From NCBI GenBank assembly GCA_034933145.1, contig JAYFOA010000008.1, forward strand, positions 1-64,000: a stretch of 64,000 nucleotides of DNA, read 5' to 3'. The position numbers and the translations under genes were made by a program. Shown in pieces: positions 8,216 to 17,041 of this stretch (position 1 is its first letter; every line of letters begins with the position of its first letter). This DNA comes from UBA4644 sp034933145. GTDB taxonomy: Bacteria; Bacillota; Clostridia; Oscillospirales; Butyricicoccaceae. The notes below the pieces were generated by a model. The model was not told the DNA's origin. It made no database searches and saw only the letters and a list, made by a program, of their open reading frames with translations.

Positions 8216-8779
8216 TCAGATCTCCATGGTTCCCATCAGGCTGCGCATAGCCTGGATGGTCTTATCCATCAGCTCCTCGAGCGGCATTCCAAGCATCTCG
8301 GCTCCCTGGGCAATCACATCGCGGCTGCAGCCTGCAGCAAATATTATATCTTTAAAAATCTTTTTCAGGCTGGAAACCTCTAGGTCGGAAACGCTGTGGC
8401 TCGGCCGCATGGCGGTAGCCGCACCGATCAGGCCCGTCAGCTCATCCACGGCAAACAGAACTTTTTCCATCCGGCTTTCCGGCTGATATTCGGCCCCGGT
8501 CATGCCCCAGCCATGGCTCATCGCAGCGCGGATAATACTTTCATCCACACCGGCCTGGCGCAGCAGCTCCGTACCCTTTACACAGTGTTCCTCCGGCCAG
8601 CGCTCGAAGTCAATATCATGAAGCATTCCCACCACGCGCCAGTAATCCTCCCGTCCCGGGTCTTCCGTGGCGGCATACCAACCCATAACCCCGGATACGA
8701 TCGCGCCATGGCGCAGATGGAAAGTGTCCTCATTATACTGTTTTAATAATTCTTCAGCTTGCTGCGGGGTCGGGATCAT
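8216..8779 (-). CDS. HD-domain phosphohydrolase-like protein
   Basis: A 187-residue protein of the HD superfamily (metal-dependent phosphohydrolases). The motif H...HD appears as RHGAIVSG followed by GMLHDIDFERWPEEH, with a later His in AAMSHGWG and Asp in FAVDELTGLI, the pattern of small HD proteins found beside other genes in Clostridia. The substrate is unknown. I start at ATG 8779 (MIPTPQQAEELL) because GAGAGG is nine bases upstream; two earlier start codons lie on or before that site. It follows rlmH by 53 bases on the same strand, at the end of the long run that starts with walR. Confidence 0.75.
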   Translation of the reverse strand: MIPTPQQAEELLKQYNEDTFHLRHGAIVSGVMGWYAATEDPGREDYWRVVGMLHDIDFERWPEEHCVKGTELLRQAGVDESIIRAAMSHGWGMTGAEYQPESRMEKVLFAVDELTGLIGAATAMRPSHSVSDLEVSSLKKIFKDIIFAAGCSRDVIAQGAEMLGMPLEELMDKTIQAMRSLMGTMEI

Positions 8780-8832
8780 AGCATTCATCCTCTCAGTAAT
8801 ATAAATCATGTTTTATACTTTTAATAATTGTT

Positions 8833-9291
8833 TTATTTATGATATTTGCCGCCAGCATTGATAGACAGCGCCCGATAAAGCTGCTCCAGCACCATCACGC
8901 GCGCCAAATGATGAGGAAAGGTCATTGGGGACATGGACATCCGCAGGTCAGCTTTTGCCTTGATATGCTCATCCAGCCCGCAGGAAGATCCAATAATCAG
9001 CGTTAGCTGGGATACGCCCCGATTCTGCAGCTCCAAAAGGTCCGCTGCCAGCTGTTCACTGGAGAGTTCCCGTCCCTCAATGCATAGGACAGCTATAAAG
9101 CTGTCTTTCGGAAGTGCAGCTTCGATACGGGTAGCCTCCCGTGCCAGAGCGTCGGGGCGCTCCGGCTCCTCGGGCAGCTCGCAGAGCTCCAGCCGGCAAA
9201 AAGAGGCCAATCGTTTTTGATATTCCCCACAGGCAGCTTCCCAGAAGCTTTCTTTCAGTTTTCCGACAGCGATCAACTTCACCCGCAGCAT
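8833..9291 (-). CDS. rlmH: 23S rRNA (pseudouridine-1915-N3)-methyltransferase
   Basis: A SPOUT-fold methyltransferase that modifies pseudouridine 1915 of 23S rRNA on assembled 70S ribosomes. 152 residues, close to the usual 155-160. LIAVGKLKESFWEAACGEYQKRL opens the protein, IGSSCGLDEHIKAKADL is the S-adenosylmethionine knot, and MTFPHHLARVMVLEQLYRA then INAGGKYHK closes it, all standard. The ribosome site GAGG overlaps the stop of the yycJ-like gene 10 bases upstream. In many Firmicutes rlmH lies at the end of the walRK region, as here. Confidence 0.96.
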   Translation of the reverse strand: MLRVKLIAVGKLKESFWEAACGEYQKRLASFCRLELCELPEEPERPDALAREATRIEAALPKDSFIAVLCIEGRELSSEQLAADLLELQNRGVSQLTLIIGSSCGLDEHIKAKADLRMSMSPMTFPHHLARVMVLEQLYRALSINAGGKYHK

Positions 9292-9300
9292 CCACTTACC

Positions 9301-10074
9301 TCACAAAGCGATTGGCTGTCCCAGGCCGCTCCGCGGAGGAACTTCGGCCTCCGTCTCTGTACAGCCAGCCTGTACCAGTGCTGCCCGACAGGCCCGCAGG
9401 GCAAGCTCCGGCGTATTGTTTTCCGCACTTAAATGAGCCAACAGGATATGCTCTGTTCCCCGAACGGCCAAATATTGAGCCAGCTTTGCGCTGTCCTCAT
9501 TGGAAAGGTGTCCCCGCTCGGACAAAATCCGGCGCTTTAGATAGATGGGATATGGCCCGTGTTTCAGCATCTCCACGTCATGGTTGGATTCAAGCAGTAC
9601 CACACGGCATCCAATCAGGGCAGCAGCTGCTTCGGAGGTGGGCATCCCCAGGTCGGTACAGATACCAACGCGGGTGTGTCCCTCTCCCATCACAAAGCCG
9701 CAGCTCCCTTCGGCATCATGTGGTGTCGGAAAAGCTACGGCCGGACAGCCGCACAACTCGAACGCATGGCCGGTAGCAATCGTCTCCACCCGTGCGCCGA
9801 GGGGCAGAGCACAAAGATATTCCGCCGTCCCCTCTGTGCAGACAACCGTGGCACGGGTATGCTTCAGCAACACGGGCAGTGCCGAAATATGATCGCTATG
9901 GCCGTGCGTGATCAGTATGTGGGTCAGCTCGTCCATTGATCGGCCCAGCGTCCGCAGACAGCGGTCAATATGTTTCATGTTGGTGCCGCCGTCGATCAGT
10001 ACCCGGGCGCGCCCATCCATGTAAAAGGCACAATTGCCGGAACTTCCACTGGCGAAGGTGCAAAAATAACCCAT
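9301..10074 (-). CDS. yycJ: YycJ/WalJ-like MBL-fold hydrolase
   Basis: A 257-residue MBL protein of the YycJ/WalJ group, cytoplasmic, linked to DNA and wall processes in Gram-positive bacteria; its exact reaction is debated. The N terminus CTFASGSSGNCAFY is the group signature, followed by VLIDGG, the metal motif LITHGHSDHI, then VGICTDLGMP and LESNHDVEML, and a late HLSNEDSAK and LLAHLSAENN. It belongs to the same run as WalRK, YycHI and rlmH but is separated from yycI by murA. Its ribosome site (AAAGGA) is rather far from the ATG. Confidence 0.88.
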   Translation of the reverse strand: MGYFCTFASGSSGNCAFYMDGRARVLIDGGTNMKHIDRCLRTLGRSMDELTHILITHGHSDHISALPVLLKHTRATVVCTEGTAEYLCALPLGARVETIATGHAFELCGCPAVAFPTPHDAEGSCGFVMGEGHTRVGICTDLGMPTSEAAAALIGCRVVLLESNHDVEMLKHGPYPIYLKRRILSERGHLSNEDSAKLAQYLAVRGTEHILLAHLSAENNTPELALRACRAALVQAGCTETEAEVPPRSGLGQPIAL

Positions 10075-10129
10075 GGGCTGCAGGCATCCTTTATGTATAT
10101 TTTTTTCGCGGAACCGCCAAAAATAAACA

Positions 10130-10222
10130 TGTCATCCTGAGCAAAACGAAGGTTCCCCCGACGGTGCTGTACCGCGTCCGTGCCCGGGGCCCTTCGGCCG
10201 CTGCTGCGGCCTCAGGATGACA
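10130..10222. repeat. palindromic intergenic repeat element
   Basis: A 93-base element bounded by a perfect 12-base inverted repeat (TGTCATCCTGAG / CTCAGGATGACA) with further GC-rich inverted sequence inside. It fills the murA-yycJ gap. Ends of this kind recur as short REP-like intergenic repeats in GC-rich Clostridia and other bacteria (from memory); I found only this copy in the window. Confidence 0.6.
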
Positions 10223-10263
10223 ATTTGGGGGATTGCCGCAAAGCCGTTTCCGGCTTGCTTTAC

Positions 10264-11556
10264 TCAGTTGGCGCGTGCCACGGACTCGGGTTCGGGCTCT
10301 TCCACCCGACAGATGTCGGCACCAAGACGACACAGCTTGTCCACAATATTTTCATAGCCCCGCTCGATATAGACGATCTCCTCGATCTCGGTAACTCCCT
10401 GCGCCGCCAAACCGGCAATAACCATTGCCGCACCCGCCCGCAGGTCGCAGGCATGTACCGGCGCACCGGAAAACCCGGATACGCCTTCGATGATGGCTAT
10501 CTTACCATCCACCTGGATCTTTGCGCCCATGCGGCGCAGCTCATCCACATAACGGTAGCGATTTTCCCAGATACCCTCGGTGATCACGCTGGTCCCATCC
10601 GCCAAACAGAGGACAGCTGCCAGCTGGGGCTGCATATCGGTAGGAAATCCGGGGTAAGGCAACGTCTTGACCTGGAGCTTATGAATGAGCCCCGTACGGG
10701 TGATACGGACGCTGTCATCAAACTCCTCGATTTCTGCGCCCAGTTCAGCCAGCTTTGCAGTGATACATTCCAGATGCTTGGGAATAATATTTCTGATCAA
10801 CACACTGCCGCCGGTAGCTGCGACAGCAGCCATGTAAGTCCCCGCTTCGATCTGGTCGGGAATAATGGAATAGCTCCCGCCCACCAAGCGCGGTACGCCT
10901 TTGATCTTAATGACGTCGGTACCGGCGCCCATTATGTCAGCGCCCATAGAGTTGAGGAAGTTGGCAAGATCCACAATGTGCGGCTCTTTGGCCGCATTTT
11001 CGATGACGGTCTGTCCATCTGCCAAGGTTGCCGCCAGCATGATGTTCATTGTGGCGCCCACAGAAACCACATCCAGATAGATGCTCGTACCCGTCAGGCC
11101 TTCCGACGCATCGGCATAGATGATCCCGCCGCGGTTGTCCATCCTCGCACCCAAGGCTTCAAATCCCTTCATGTGCTGATCGATGGGACGGACGCCGCCG
11201 AAATTACAGCCTCCAGGCATCCGTACTTCCGCATGATGGCACCGGCCTAAAAAGGCCCCGATCAGGTAATAAGATGCACGCAGCCGCGTGTTCAGCTCAC
11301 TGACGGCACTATGGCTGCGCAAATGACGGCAGTCGATCTCCACCGTCCCTGGATTGAGGAATCGAACGCCGGCCCCCAACTCCTGCAAAATCTGCAGCTG
11401 AATGTTGACGTCGCGTACCATAGGTAAATTCTCCACCCGGCATACTCCGTCCACCAGAATGGCTGCTGGAATGATCGCCACAGCCGCGTTTTTTGCGCCG
11501 CTGATCACAATTTCGCCAAAAAGCGGCTTGCCGCCGCGAATCACCAGTTTTTCCAC
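10264..11556 (-). CDS. murA: UDP-N-acetylglucosamine 1-carboxyvinyltransferase
   Basis: Transfers enolpyruvate to UDP-GlcNAc, the first committed step of peptidoglycan synthesis. 430 residues with the inside-out barrel repeats: GGKPLFGEIVISGAKNAAVAI, RLRASYYLIGAFLGR, MPGGCNFGGVRPIDQH with the PEP-binding (fosfomycin-target) Cys, and GFPTDMQPQLAAVLCLADG. The start is GTG 11556 with AGGAAAG eight bases upstream. It is in the Yyc run between yycI and yycJ but has its own promoter and a leader of about 160 bases that contains a hairpin-plus-U-run. Firmicutes often have two murA genes; which paralog this is cannot be told. Confidence 0.96.
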   Translation of the reverse strand: MEKLVIRGGKPLFGEIVISGAKNAAVAIIPAAILVDGVCRVENLPMVRDVNIQLQILQELGAGVRFLNPGTVEIDCRHLRSHSAVSELNTRLRASYYLIGAFLGRCHHAEVRMPGGCNFGGVRPIDQHMKGFEALGARMDNRGGIIYADASEGLTGTSIYLDVVSVGATMNIMLAATLADGQTVIENAAKEPHIVDLANFLNSMGADIMGAGTDVIKIKGVPRLVGGSYSIIPDQIEAGTYMAAVAATGGSVLIRNIIPKHLECITAKLAELGAEIEEFDDSVRITRTGLIHKLQVKTLPYPGFPTDMQPQLAAVLCLADGTSVITEGIWENRYRYVDELRRMGAKIQVDGKIAIIEGVSGFSGAPVHACDLRAGAAMVIAGLAAQGVTEIEEIVYIERGYENIVDKLCRLGADICRVEEPEPESVARAN

Positions 11557-11636
11557 TATTCTTTCCTCATTGTTTCGTTTAATGGCCGTTGCACCGGCTC
11601 AAAAAATGGGCCAGTGGGGAATAGAAAAAGGGAGCC

Positions 11637-11659
11637 GAAAAAAATCTCCGGCCGCGGAG
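11637..11659 (-). terminator. hairpin with U-run inside the murA leader
   Basis: CTCCG/CGGAG stem with CGGC loop (11646-11659), then A and seven U on the minus strand. It lies between the murA promoter and the murA start, so it could be an attenuator; it could also simply end transcripts coming from yycI. Confidence 0.5.
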
Positions 11660-11722
11660 CGAAAGCCATCCCCGAATCGGCAGTGTAGGCCGCCGCCCAT
11701 CCCGCTGTTTACTTGCGGAATT

Positions 11723-11751
11723 ATTATACCACAGCCAAAATCAAATATAAA
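11723..11751 (-). promoter_or_regulatory. promoter of murA
   Basis: Minus strand: consensus -10 TATAAT (11723-11728) with an extended TGG, 17 bases from a weak -35 TTTATA (11746-11751). It lies downstream of yycI, giving murA transcription independent of walRK. Confidence 0.65.
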
Positions 11752-11790
11752 GCGCGAGTTTTTTCCGGCAGATAAAAAAGCGCCGATTTT

Positions 11791-12588
11791 TCATGCGGTG
11801 GGGATCGTTTTTTTCGTCACGGTGTTGAGAATAATTATCCCGGCATCGGTTTCCGCTGTCCATACGGGCGTCAGCTCCAGCCGGCGGATGCTGTCACTCT
11901 GCAAAGAATAGCCCTGCGTTAGGGAAAGTACTTTTTTCGCTCCATTTTTTTCCATGATGCCCGCCAACGCCAGCGTCAGTTCAGCGCGTGTACGGCCGGC
12001 ATCTCCCGAGGTCAAAGAAGCCTCCAGCAGCCAGCGTCCGGAGATTAAAAGTTCCTCACCCGAAATGCTGCAAGACAGCATACAGTTGAAGATCGGCACA
12101 CCCTCATCCGTATACTGTGAAAAGCTTGTCACGCCCTCCTCTGTTTGCAGACCGGCCCGTGACAATTTGAGTCCCGCCCCCTGAAGCAGGCCAGTCCAAT
12201 CCACGTTGGATTTATCTCTGCCTGTCAGATGGATCTCCAGCGCACCTCCCCGGCGGATGATAATACGGCCGTTATCGTTTTCAAAAATTGAAACGCCGCC
12301 GCCTGGTTCTTCAGGAATACATCCCGTGCCCAGCAGTGCATCAGCCAGCCGCTGCTCACTCTCCGCATTGCGGGAGGCCGTCTGCTCCGCACTGCGCACC
12401 GGCAGCGCCAGTACGAGATCCGCGTTAATATCGACCCCACTTTGCAGCGCAACGGCACAGGCATCGCGTACCGCAGCTTTTTCCCGAACTCTCTGCGAAC
12501 GTACCTGCCAGAGGATGTTGGCAGCCAATAACAAACAAGTCAACAATAGCACGGCAATCAGTATGCTCTTTACACGTTTCCACTCCAT
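11791..12588 (-). CDS. yycI: YycI-like membrane regulator of WalK
   Basis: A 265-residue protein with one N-terminal membrane segment (about residues 8-28, ILIAVLLLTCLLLAANILW) and a large outside domain. Position after a YycH-like gene and walRK, length and topology match YycI, which with YycH contacts WalK in the membrane and tunes its activity. Sequence alone gives a weak family match; the assignment leans on context. It starts four bases after the yycH stop. A later stretch (DESIRRLELTPVWTAET-like) resembles the YycH/YycI beta-rich C terminus. Confidence 0.7.
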   Translation of the reverse strand: MEWKRVKSILIAVLLLTCLLLAANILWQVRSQRVREKAAVRDACAVALQSGVDINADLVLALPVRSAEQTASRNAESEQRLADALLGTGCIPEEPGGGVSIFENDNGRIIIRRGGALEIHLTGRDKSNVDWTGLLQGAGLKLSRAGLQTEEGVTSFSQYTDEGVPIFNCMLSCSISGEELLISGRWLLEASLTSGDAGRTRAELTLALAGIMEKNGAKKVLSLTQGYSLQSDSIRRLELTPVWTAETDAGIIILNTVTKKTIPTA

Positions 12589-12592
12589 ACGG

Positions 12593-13867
12593 CTACCTCA
12601 TCCGACAGATCGCCGGCTCAAACACGCCGTCGGTCCTCTCCTGTAAAAGCACACGCAACCGCCATTGATCTATTCCATCCAACGTGGCGGCGGCTTGGCG
12701 CATAGGGATCAGCGTCACGTTTTCACCAGCCGTCAATCGACGCGGACAAAGAGTTACATCGGTAATCTGCCCATCGGAAATTACAGCCTGAGCCCAGTAT
12801 TTGTCGGCCCGGTACAGAAATATGCCGCCGACCTCCAGCTGAAACCGCAGGGTATACTGGCCGGCGCTCTCGTCATACTGCAGGGAATCCAGACTGAGTA
12901 CCCCATCGGCACCCAGCTCATTCCAGACGTTGGTCAACAGTTGGTAAGCCGCCTCACACGCCCGTGCCGCCCGCGTCGCCTCGTCTTCATTTGCGGACTG
13001 TTCATATGCCACGCCGCCCTCCGGGGCGGAATATACCAAGTCGCCTTCTGCCGTCACGGCCAACGTGCTGCGATCTTCGACATAGACCAATCCGCCTCCG
13101 GCGTCCGGATAAATCTTAGCGAGATACGGGTTCAGGGAGAAGGCAGTCAGCACCGGCCATGGCAGTTCGCTCGCCGAGGCCGAAATCACCGTGTCCGCCG
13201 TATACAAAGGAAGGATCAATTGCCCATTAGCCACAGGCTCCTCTGGAAAAAGAGCGGCATATGTGGGGTCGGAGAGCGCCAACACGGCATTTGCCTTTTC
13301 TTCCCCTGAACACAGCTCCAAAAGTTCCTGCACTGAAGCGGCAGTAGACATCTTCCAGCATTTCCCTTCCCCGTCGCGGAACGCCAATATCACACCGTCG
13401 TCGGCAGCACACATTACCGCAGTCGATACGGTCAAAGAGGAGTCTTCCGCGGGCGCGTCACACCAGATACGCAGCAGGGAAAGCTGCTGGGGGCTGTCAT
13501 AAGAGATCAGCAGCGCCGGAGGCTTCAGTAAGGCGGAAAAGGCCGTCCCTGTTAGGCTTTCCGGCTTACTGCCGCTGCCCATAGCCTCTTCGTATAACGG
13601 CATCACCAGCTCCCACAGCCCTTCGAAATCCCCTTCCGCCCGGTATAGGCCGTCGGAACGGAGTAGACATAGGGAATCAGGCCGTGCGGCCGGTGTGGCG
13701 GAAAAAGTCTCTTCTGTCGGAATATCTGTCGTGTTTCCGTCCGTCAAAAGCGTACCCAATAGGCCCCGTCCGTCGGTATGCAGCCCCAGCGTCAGGGACA
13801 GATAGGATAGACCCACCGCCAAAAGGAGCAGCAGCGCCAGCACCAGGCTTTTTAAGCGTTCACGCAT
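12593..13867 (-). CDS. yycH: YycH-like membrane regulator of WalK
   Basis: A 424-residue protein with an N-terminal membrane anchor (about residues 6-26, SLVLALLLLLAVGLSYLSLTL) and a long extracytoplasmic part. It overlaps the end of walK by eight bases (ATGCGTGA), the classic walK-yycH arrangement, and precedes yycI. YycH proteins sit in the membrane with WalK and YycI and modulate wall metabolism signalling. I start at ATG 13867, since the longer frame from 13942 would lie inside walK. No catalytic motif is visible. The family call rests mainly on context and architecture. Confidence 0.75.
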   Translation of the reverse strand: MRERLKSLVLALLLLLAVGLSYLSLTLGLHTDGRGLLGTLLTDGNTTDIPTEETFSATPAARPDSLCLLRSDGLYRAEGDFEGLWELVMPLYEEAMGSGSKPESLTGTAFSALLKPPALLISYDSPQQLSLLRIWCDAPAEDSSLTVSTAVMCAADDGVILAFRDGEGKCWKMSTAASVQELLELCSGEEKANAVLALSDPTYAALFPEEPVANGQLILPLYTADTVISASASELPWPVLTAFSLNPYLAKIYPDAGGGLVYVEDRSTLAVTAEGDLVYSAPEGGVAYEQSANEDEATRAARACEAAYQLLTNVWNELGADGVLSLDSLQYDESAGQYTLRFQLEVGGIFLYRADKYWAQAVISDGQITDVTLCPRRLTAGENVTLIPMRQAAATLDGIDQWRLRVLLQERTDGVFEPAICRMR

Positions 13868-15632
13868 GATCGCTCTCTCCGTCTTTGGTACGGAACGGCA
13901 GACATAGGGTGACGGTACTGCCCTTTCCATACTCACTCTCAAAGGTCAAATGACCGCCATGATTCTCCACGATCTGCCGCGCGATGGCAAGCCCGAGGCC
14001 TGTGCCGCCGCTCTCGCGGGAGCGAGCCTTATCCACCCGGTAAAAGCGTTCAAAAACGCGGGGCAAATCTTCCTTCGGTACGCCGATACCGGTATCGGCC
14101 ACACGCAGAAAGGTACAACCGTCCTCCGTGCCGCCCAACAGCGTTACGCTGCCGCCCGGCTTGTTGTATTTAATAGCATTTGACAAAATGTTGATGACGA
14201 CCTGTTGAAGGCGCTGGGGATCTCCTTCCACTTCCGGCAGCAGATACGGCAGTTCCACATTCAGGCTCAGGCCCAGATTATGCGCCTCGATCTCCATGGC
14301 CTGGGCTGCTGTACGGCCGATACGGCAGAGATCCACCGGCTCCATCTTCATTTCCAGCCGGTCATAGTCCAGCCGGGTCAAGGTCAACAGATCCTTGACA
14401 ATACGGGTCATACGGTCGGCCTCTCCGTTGATGATGGTAAGGAAGCGGTTGCGGGTCTCCCCGTCGATGTCGGGATTTTCCATCAGTGTCTCCGTATAGC
14501 CGCGGACATTGGTCAGCGGCGTCCGCAGCTCATGGGACACATTGGCGACGAATTCCCGCCGGCTCTCGTCCAGCTTTCGCTGCTCGGTGATGTCATGAAG
14601 CACGGCCATCACGCCCTGCTCCTGCTTGTCGGCACCCAGCGGTGCAAAAAAGATTTTCAAAATGCGGCTGCCCGCCGCGTAGTCCACCTCAATGAACCTC
14701 CCGTCGCCCCGCAGATCCTCCTGCTGGAACTGGATATTGGGGAATACGCTTTCATATCGGGTCTCCGGGTCAAGATGTTTCCCGAGCATCCGCTCGGCGG
14801 CGGGGTTAACATGAATCAGCCGGCCGGTCGCATCAAAGGCAACGACACCGTCGGCCATATGTCGAAACAGCGTGTCCAGCTTGCTGCGTTCCTCACCAAC
14901 CTCATGTAATGTACGTTCAAGCACCTCCGCCATCTCGTTGAAGGTCTGGGTCAGAATGCCGATCTCGTCGGTCGAATAAACTTCCGCCTTTTGGCCAAAG
15001 TCGCCGGCGGCGATGCGGGCGGCCTGGGCGGTCAGCCGCTCCACCGGCGTGGTGATCGTCTTGGACAGCAAGAAAGAGAGGAGCACGGCCACCACCAATC
15101 CGAAGAGCATCGCCCGGATCAGAATGGTAAACAGGTTCCAGTTCAGATCCTGCAGCTCTGTTTTATTGTCCAGCACACCGACCACATATCGAACGCCACC
15201 GCTGTCGCGCAACGGGATGGCCACGTCGAAATAATCGCCGAGCCGATCCACTTTCTGCCCTACTTTGCCGTTCATCGCGGCGATGATATTGGGCGTCAGC
15301 TCCATCGTACTGCCGAAATCGTTGTCAGAACCAGCCAGGTATGCGCCGGTGTCCGGGTCAAGGATGTAAAAACAGCGGTTCTCATCCAGCCCCAGCGAGC
15401 CGGAATAAGCCTCCAGTATATCACGCAGAGCGTCGGGCGCGCTCACGCCGGAGGCATTGCTCTCCAACTGAAGAATAAACTCCTGGGTGAACACGTTCTG
15501 CATCTGGTTAAGAAACCCGTCGATATTATAGGCAGTGACCGAGTTGATGAGAAAGGTGCCCACCACCGCCATCACGGAGATCACCAGCAGTACCAGCACC
15601 AGCACCAGCTTCATATGCAGGCTGCGAAACAT
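13860..15632 (-). CDS. walK: WalK sensor histidine kinase
   Basis: Membrane sensor of the essential wall-homeostasis system. 590 residues: TM1 about 8-29; an outside sensing domain to about 185; TM2 about 187-208; HAMP around TTPVERLTAQAARIAAGDF; PAS around GVVAFDATGRLIHVNPAAERMLG; HisKA with phospho-His in FVANVSHELRTPLTNVRGY; then NILSNAIKYN (N box), DTGIGVPKEDLPRVFERF and GGTGLGLAIARQIVENHGG (G boxes). AAGGAGG precedes ATG 15632. It follows walR after a 99-base gap holding a hairpin and is followed by yycH/yycI. PhoR is the alternative name for such kinases, but the YycHI neighbours favour WalK. Confidence 0.93.
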   Translation of the reverse strand: MFRSLHMKLVLVLVLLVISVMAVVGTFLINSVTAYNIDGFLNQMQNVFTQEFILQLESNASGVSAPDALRDILEAYSGSLGLDENRCFYILDPDTGAYLAGSDNDFGSTMELTPNIIAAMNGKVGQKVDRLGDYFDVAIPLRDSGGVRYVVGVLDNKTELQDLNWNLFTILIRAMLFGLVVAVLLSFLLSKTITTPVERLTAQAARIAAGDFGQKAEVYSTDEIGILTQTFNEMAEVLERTLHEVGEERSKLDTLFRHMADGVVAFDATGRLIHVNPAAERMLGKHLDPETRYESVFPNIQFQQEDLRGDGRFIEVDYAAGSRILKIFFAPLGADKQEQGVMAVLHDITEQRKLDESRREFVANVSHELRTPLTNVRGYTETLMENPDIDGETRNRFLTIINGEADRMTRIVKDLLTLTRLDYDRLEMKMEPVDLCRIGRTAAQAMEIEAHNLGLSLNVELPYLLPEVEGDPQRLQQVVINILSNAIKYNKPGGSVTLLGGTEDGCTFLRVADTGIGVPKEDLPRVFERFYRVDKARSRESGGTGLGLAIARQIVENHGGHLTFESEYGKGSTVTLCLPFRTKDGESDHA

Positions 15633-15677
15633 TCAGGGCACCTCCTTTGTTGTTCATTTTTATGTTTTATGGGCAGA

Positions 15678-15702
15678 GCCGGGCATCATGAGGATGCCCG
15701 GC
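15678..15702 (-). other. hairpin between walR and walK
   Basis: A perfect 10-bp stem (15678-15687 with 15693-15702) and a 5-base loop, with no U-run after it on the minus strand. Probably a processing or stability element that sets the walR to walK ratio. Confidence 0.5.
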
Positions 15703-15731
15703 GGGTATCGTTCTTTTGCGCAGGCGGAAAA

Positions 15732-16412
15732 TCACTTCTGCAGGTAGTAGCCGGCGCCGCGCTTGGTCATCAGATATTTGGGGTTCGCCGGATCCTCCTC
15801 CAGTTTTTCGCGCAGGCGGCGCATGGCCACGTCAACGGCGCGCAGGTCGCCATAATAGTCATAACCCCAGACCTTTTCCATCAGTTCCTCACGGGAAACC
15901 ACACGGCCAGGCGCATCCATGAAATAAAGCAGCAGCTCATACTCCCGCTGTGTCAGATCCAGTGGTGTTCCGGCCCGGTAAACTTCCTGCAGAGAAAGAT
16001 CCACCGTCAGGTCTCCAAAGCCCCGCTTTTCACCCGGTTTCGCGTCCTCTCCATGCCGGCGGCGCATATTGGCCCGGATTCGGGCAATCAGCTCACGGAT
16101 AGAAAAGGGCTTGGTCATGTAGTCGTCCGCTCCGGTTTCCAGCCCCAGAACCTTGTCGCGTTCTTCCTCGCGGGCGGTAACCATAATTACCGGCACTTCG
16201 CTTTCCCGCCGGAGGCGTCGAAGCACCTCAAAGCCATCCATCCCCGGCAGCATCACATCCAGCAGGACCAGATCGGCATTCCCGTGAAGCGCTTTGTCCA
16301 ATCCTGTAAGGCCGTCATAGGCCTCCAGTACTTCAAAGCCTTCACGCCTCAAATTAAAAGACAATAGATCAACAATGGTCCGTTCGTCTTCCACGATCAA
16401 TATTCTGCTCAT
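15732..16412 (-). CDS. walR: WalR response regulator, OmpR family
   Basis: A 226-residue response regulator. Receiver: ILIVEDERTIVDLL acidic pocket, phospho-Asp in LVLLDVMLPGMDGFEVL, conserved Thr/Ser in VIMVTAREEE and Lys in DDYMTKPFSIREL. C-terminal winged helix: LDLTQREYELLLYFM, RVVSREELMEKVWGYDYYGDLRAVDVAMRRLREK (in part) and MTKRGAGYYL. WalR controls murein hydrolases and wall turnover genes. Start ATG 16412 with AGGAGGG. It heads walR-walK-yycH-yycI. A 7-bp inverted repeat lies in the 90 bases upstream, but no convincing promoter was found there. Confidence 0.93.
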   Translation of the reverse strand: MSRILIVEDERTIVDLLSFNLRREGFEVLEAYDGLTGLDKALHGNADLVLLDVMLPGMDGFEVLRRLRRESEVPVIMVTAREEERDKVLGLETGADDYMTKPFSIRELIARIRANMRRRHGEDAKPGEKRGFGDLTVDLSLQEVYRAGTPLDLTQREYELLLYFMDAPGRVVSREELMEKVWGYDYYGDLRAVDVAMRRLREKLEEDPANPKYLMTKRGAGYYLQK

Positions 16413-16501
16413 AGGTCCCTCCTAAAGCTGCGGAATCCCGGTGTATCCGCAGGCGTTTTCTTTTTCGCGGCAGGGCAGGGACAATCCGGTTTTTCCTATG
16501 C

Positions 16502-17041
16502 TCAGACGTCCAGAAAACCTTTTTCCCTTGCCAGCGTCAACGCCGCCAACGTCTTTCCATCGGTGATTTCTCCGCCGGCGACGCGCTGCCGAAGTTCTTC
16601 CGGTGTCAGCCGGACAACCGACAGAAACTCGTCCTCATCCGGGTGCTGATCGCCCGTGCTGCTGAGGCGGCCGAAAAACAGGGATATCCGCTCTCCCAGC
16701 ACGCCGGGGCTTCCGAAATATTCGCCCAACGGCGTCAGGGAGGTGCAGAAGCCGCCGGTCTCCTCACTCAGCTCGCGTACGGCGGCGGCCAGCGGCTGCT
16801 CGTCTTTTTCCAGCTTGCCGGCCGGGATTTCCAGCAACTCCCGTCCTATGGCATAGCGGTACTGACGCACCAGCACGATCCGGTCGCCGTCCAGCGCCAG
16901 GATTGCCACCGCGCCCGGATGCTGCACTACTTCGCGCAGCGTCCGCCGCCCGTTTTCCAGCTCCACGGTATCATGAACGATAGCGATCAGCTTACCATGA
17001 AACACCGTCCGTCCGGACAGCCGCTTTTCCATATGACTCAT
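16502..17041 (-). CDS. nudF: NUDIX hydrolase, ADP-ribose pyrophosphatase type
   Basis: Cuts ADP-ribose to AMP and ribose 5-phosphate, a housecleaning reaction. 179 residues. The Nudix box is complete: GKLEKDEQPLAAAVRELSEE followed by TGG, with the ADPR-type residues EIPAGKLE before it and FGSPGVLGERISLFFG after it (the Pro some 15 residues past the box is the ADP-ribose marker). The start overlaps the cinA stop by four bases (ATGA), so the two genes are translationally coupled. CinA-family proteins also act on pyridine-nucleotide products, which makes the pair metabolically sensible. Confidence 0.9.
   Translation of the reverse strand: MSHMEKRLSGRTVFHGKLIAIVHDTVELENGRRTLREVVQHPGAVAILALDGDRIVLVRQYRYAIGRELLEIPAGKLEKDEQPLAAAVRELSEETGGFCTSLTPLGEYFGSPGVLGERISLFFGRLSSTGDQHPDEDEFLSVVRLTPEELRQRVAGGEITDGKTLAALTLAREKGFLDV

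Noticed and set aside
14991..16367. 458-codon plus-strand frame opposite walK and walR
   Set aside because: Runs across both genes in antisense; His-rich, low-complexity translation typical of shadow frames.
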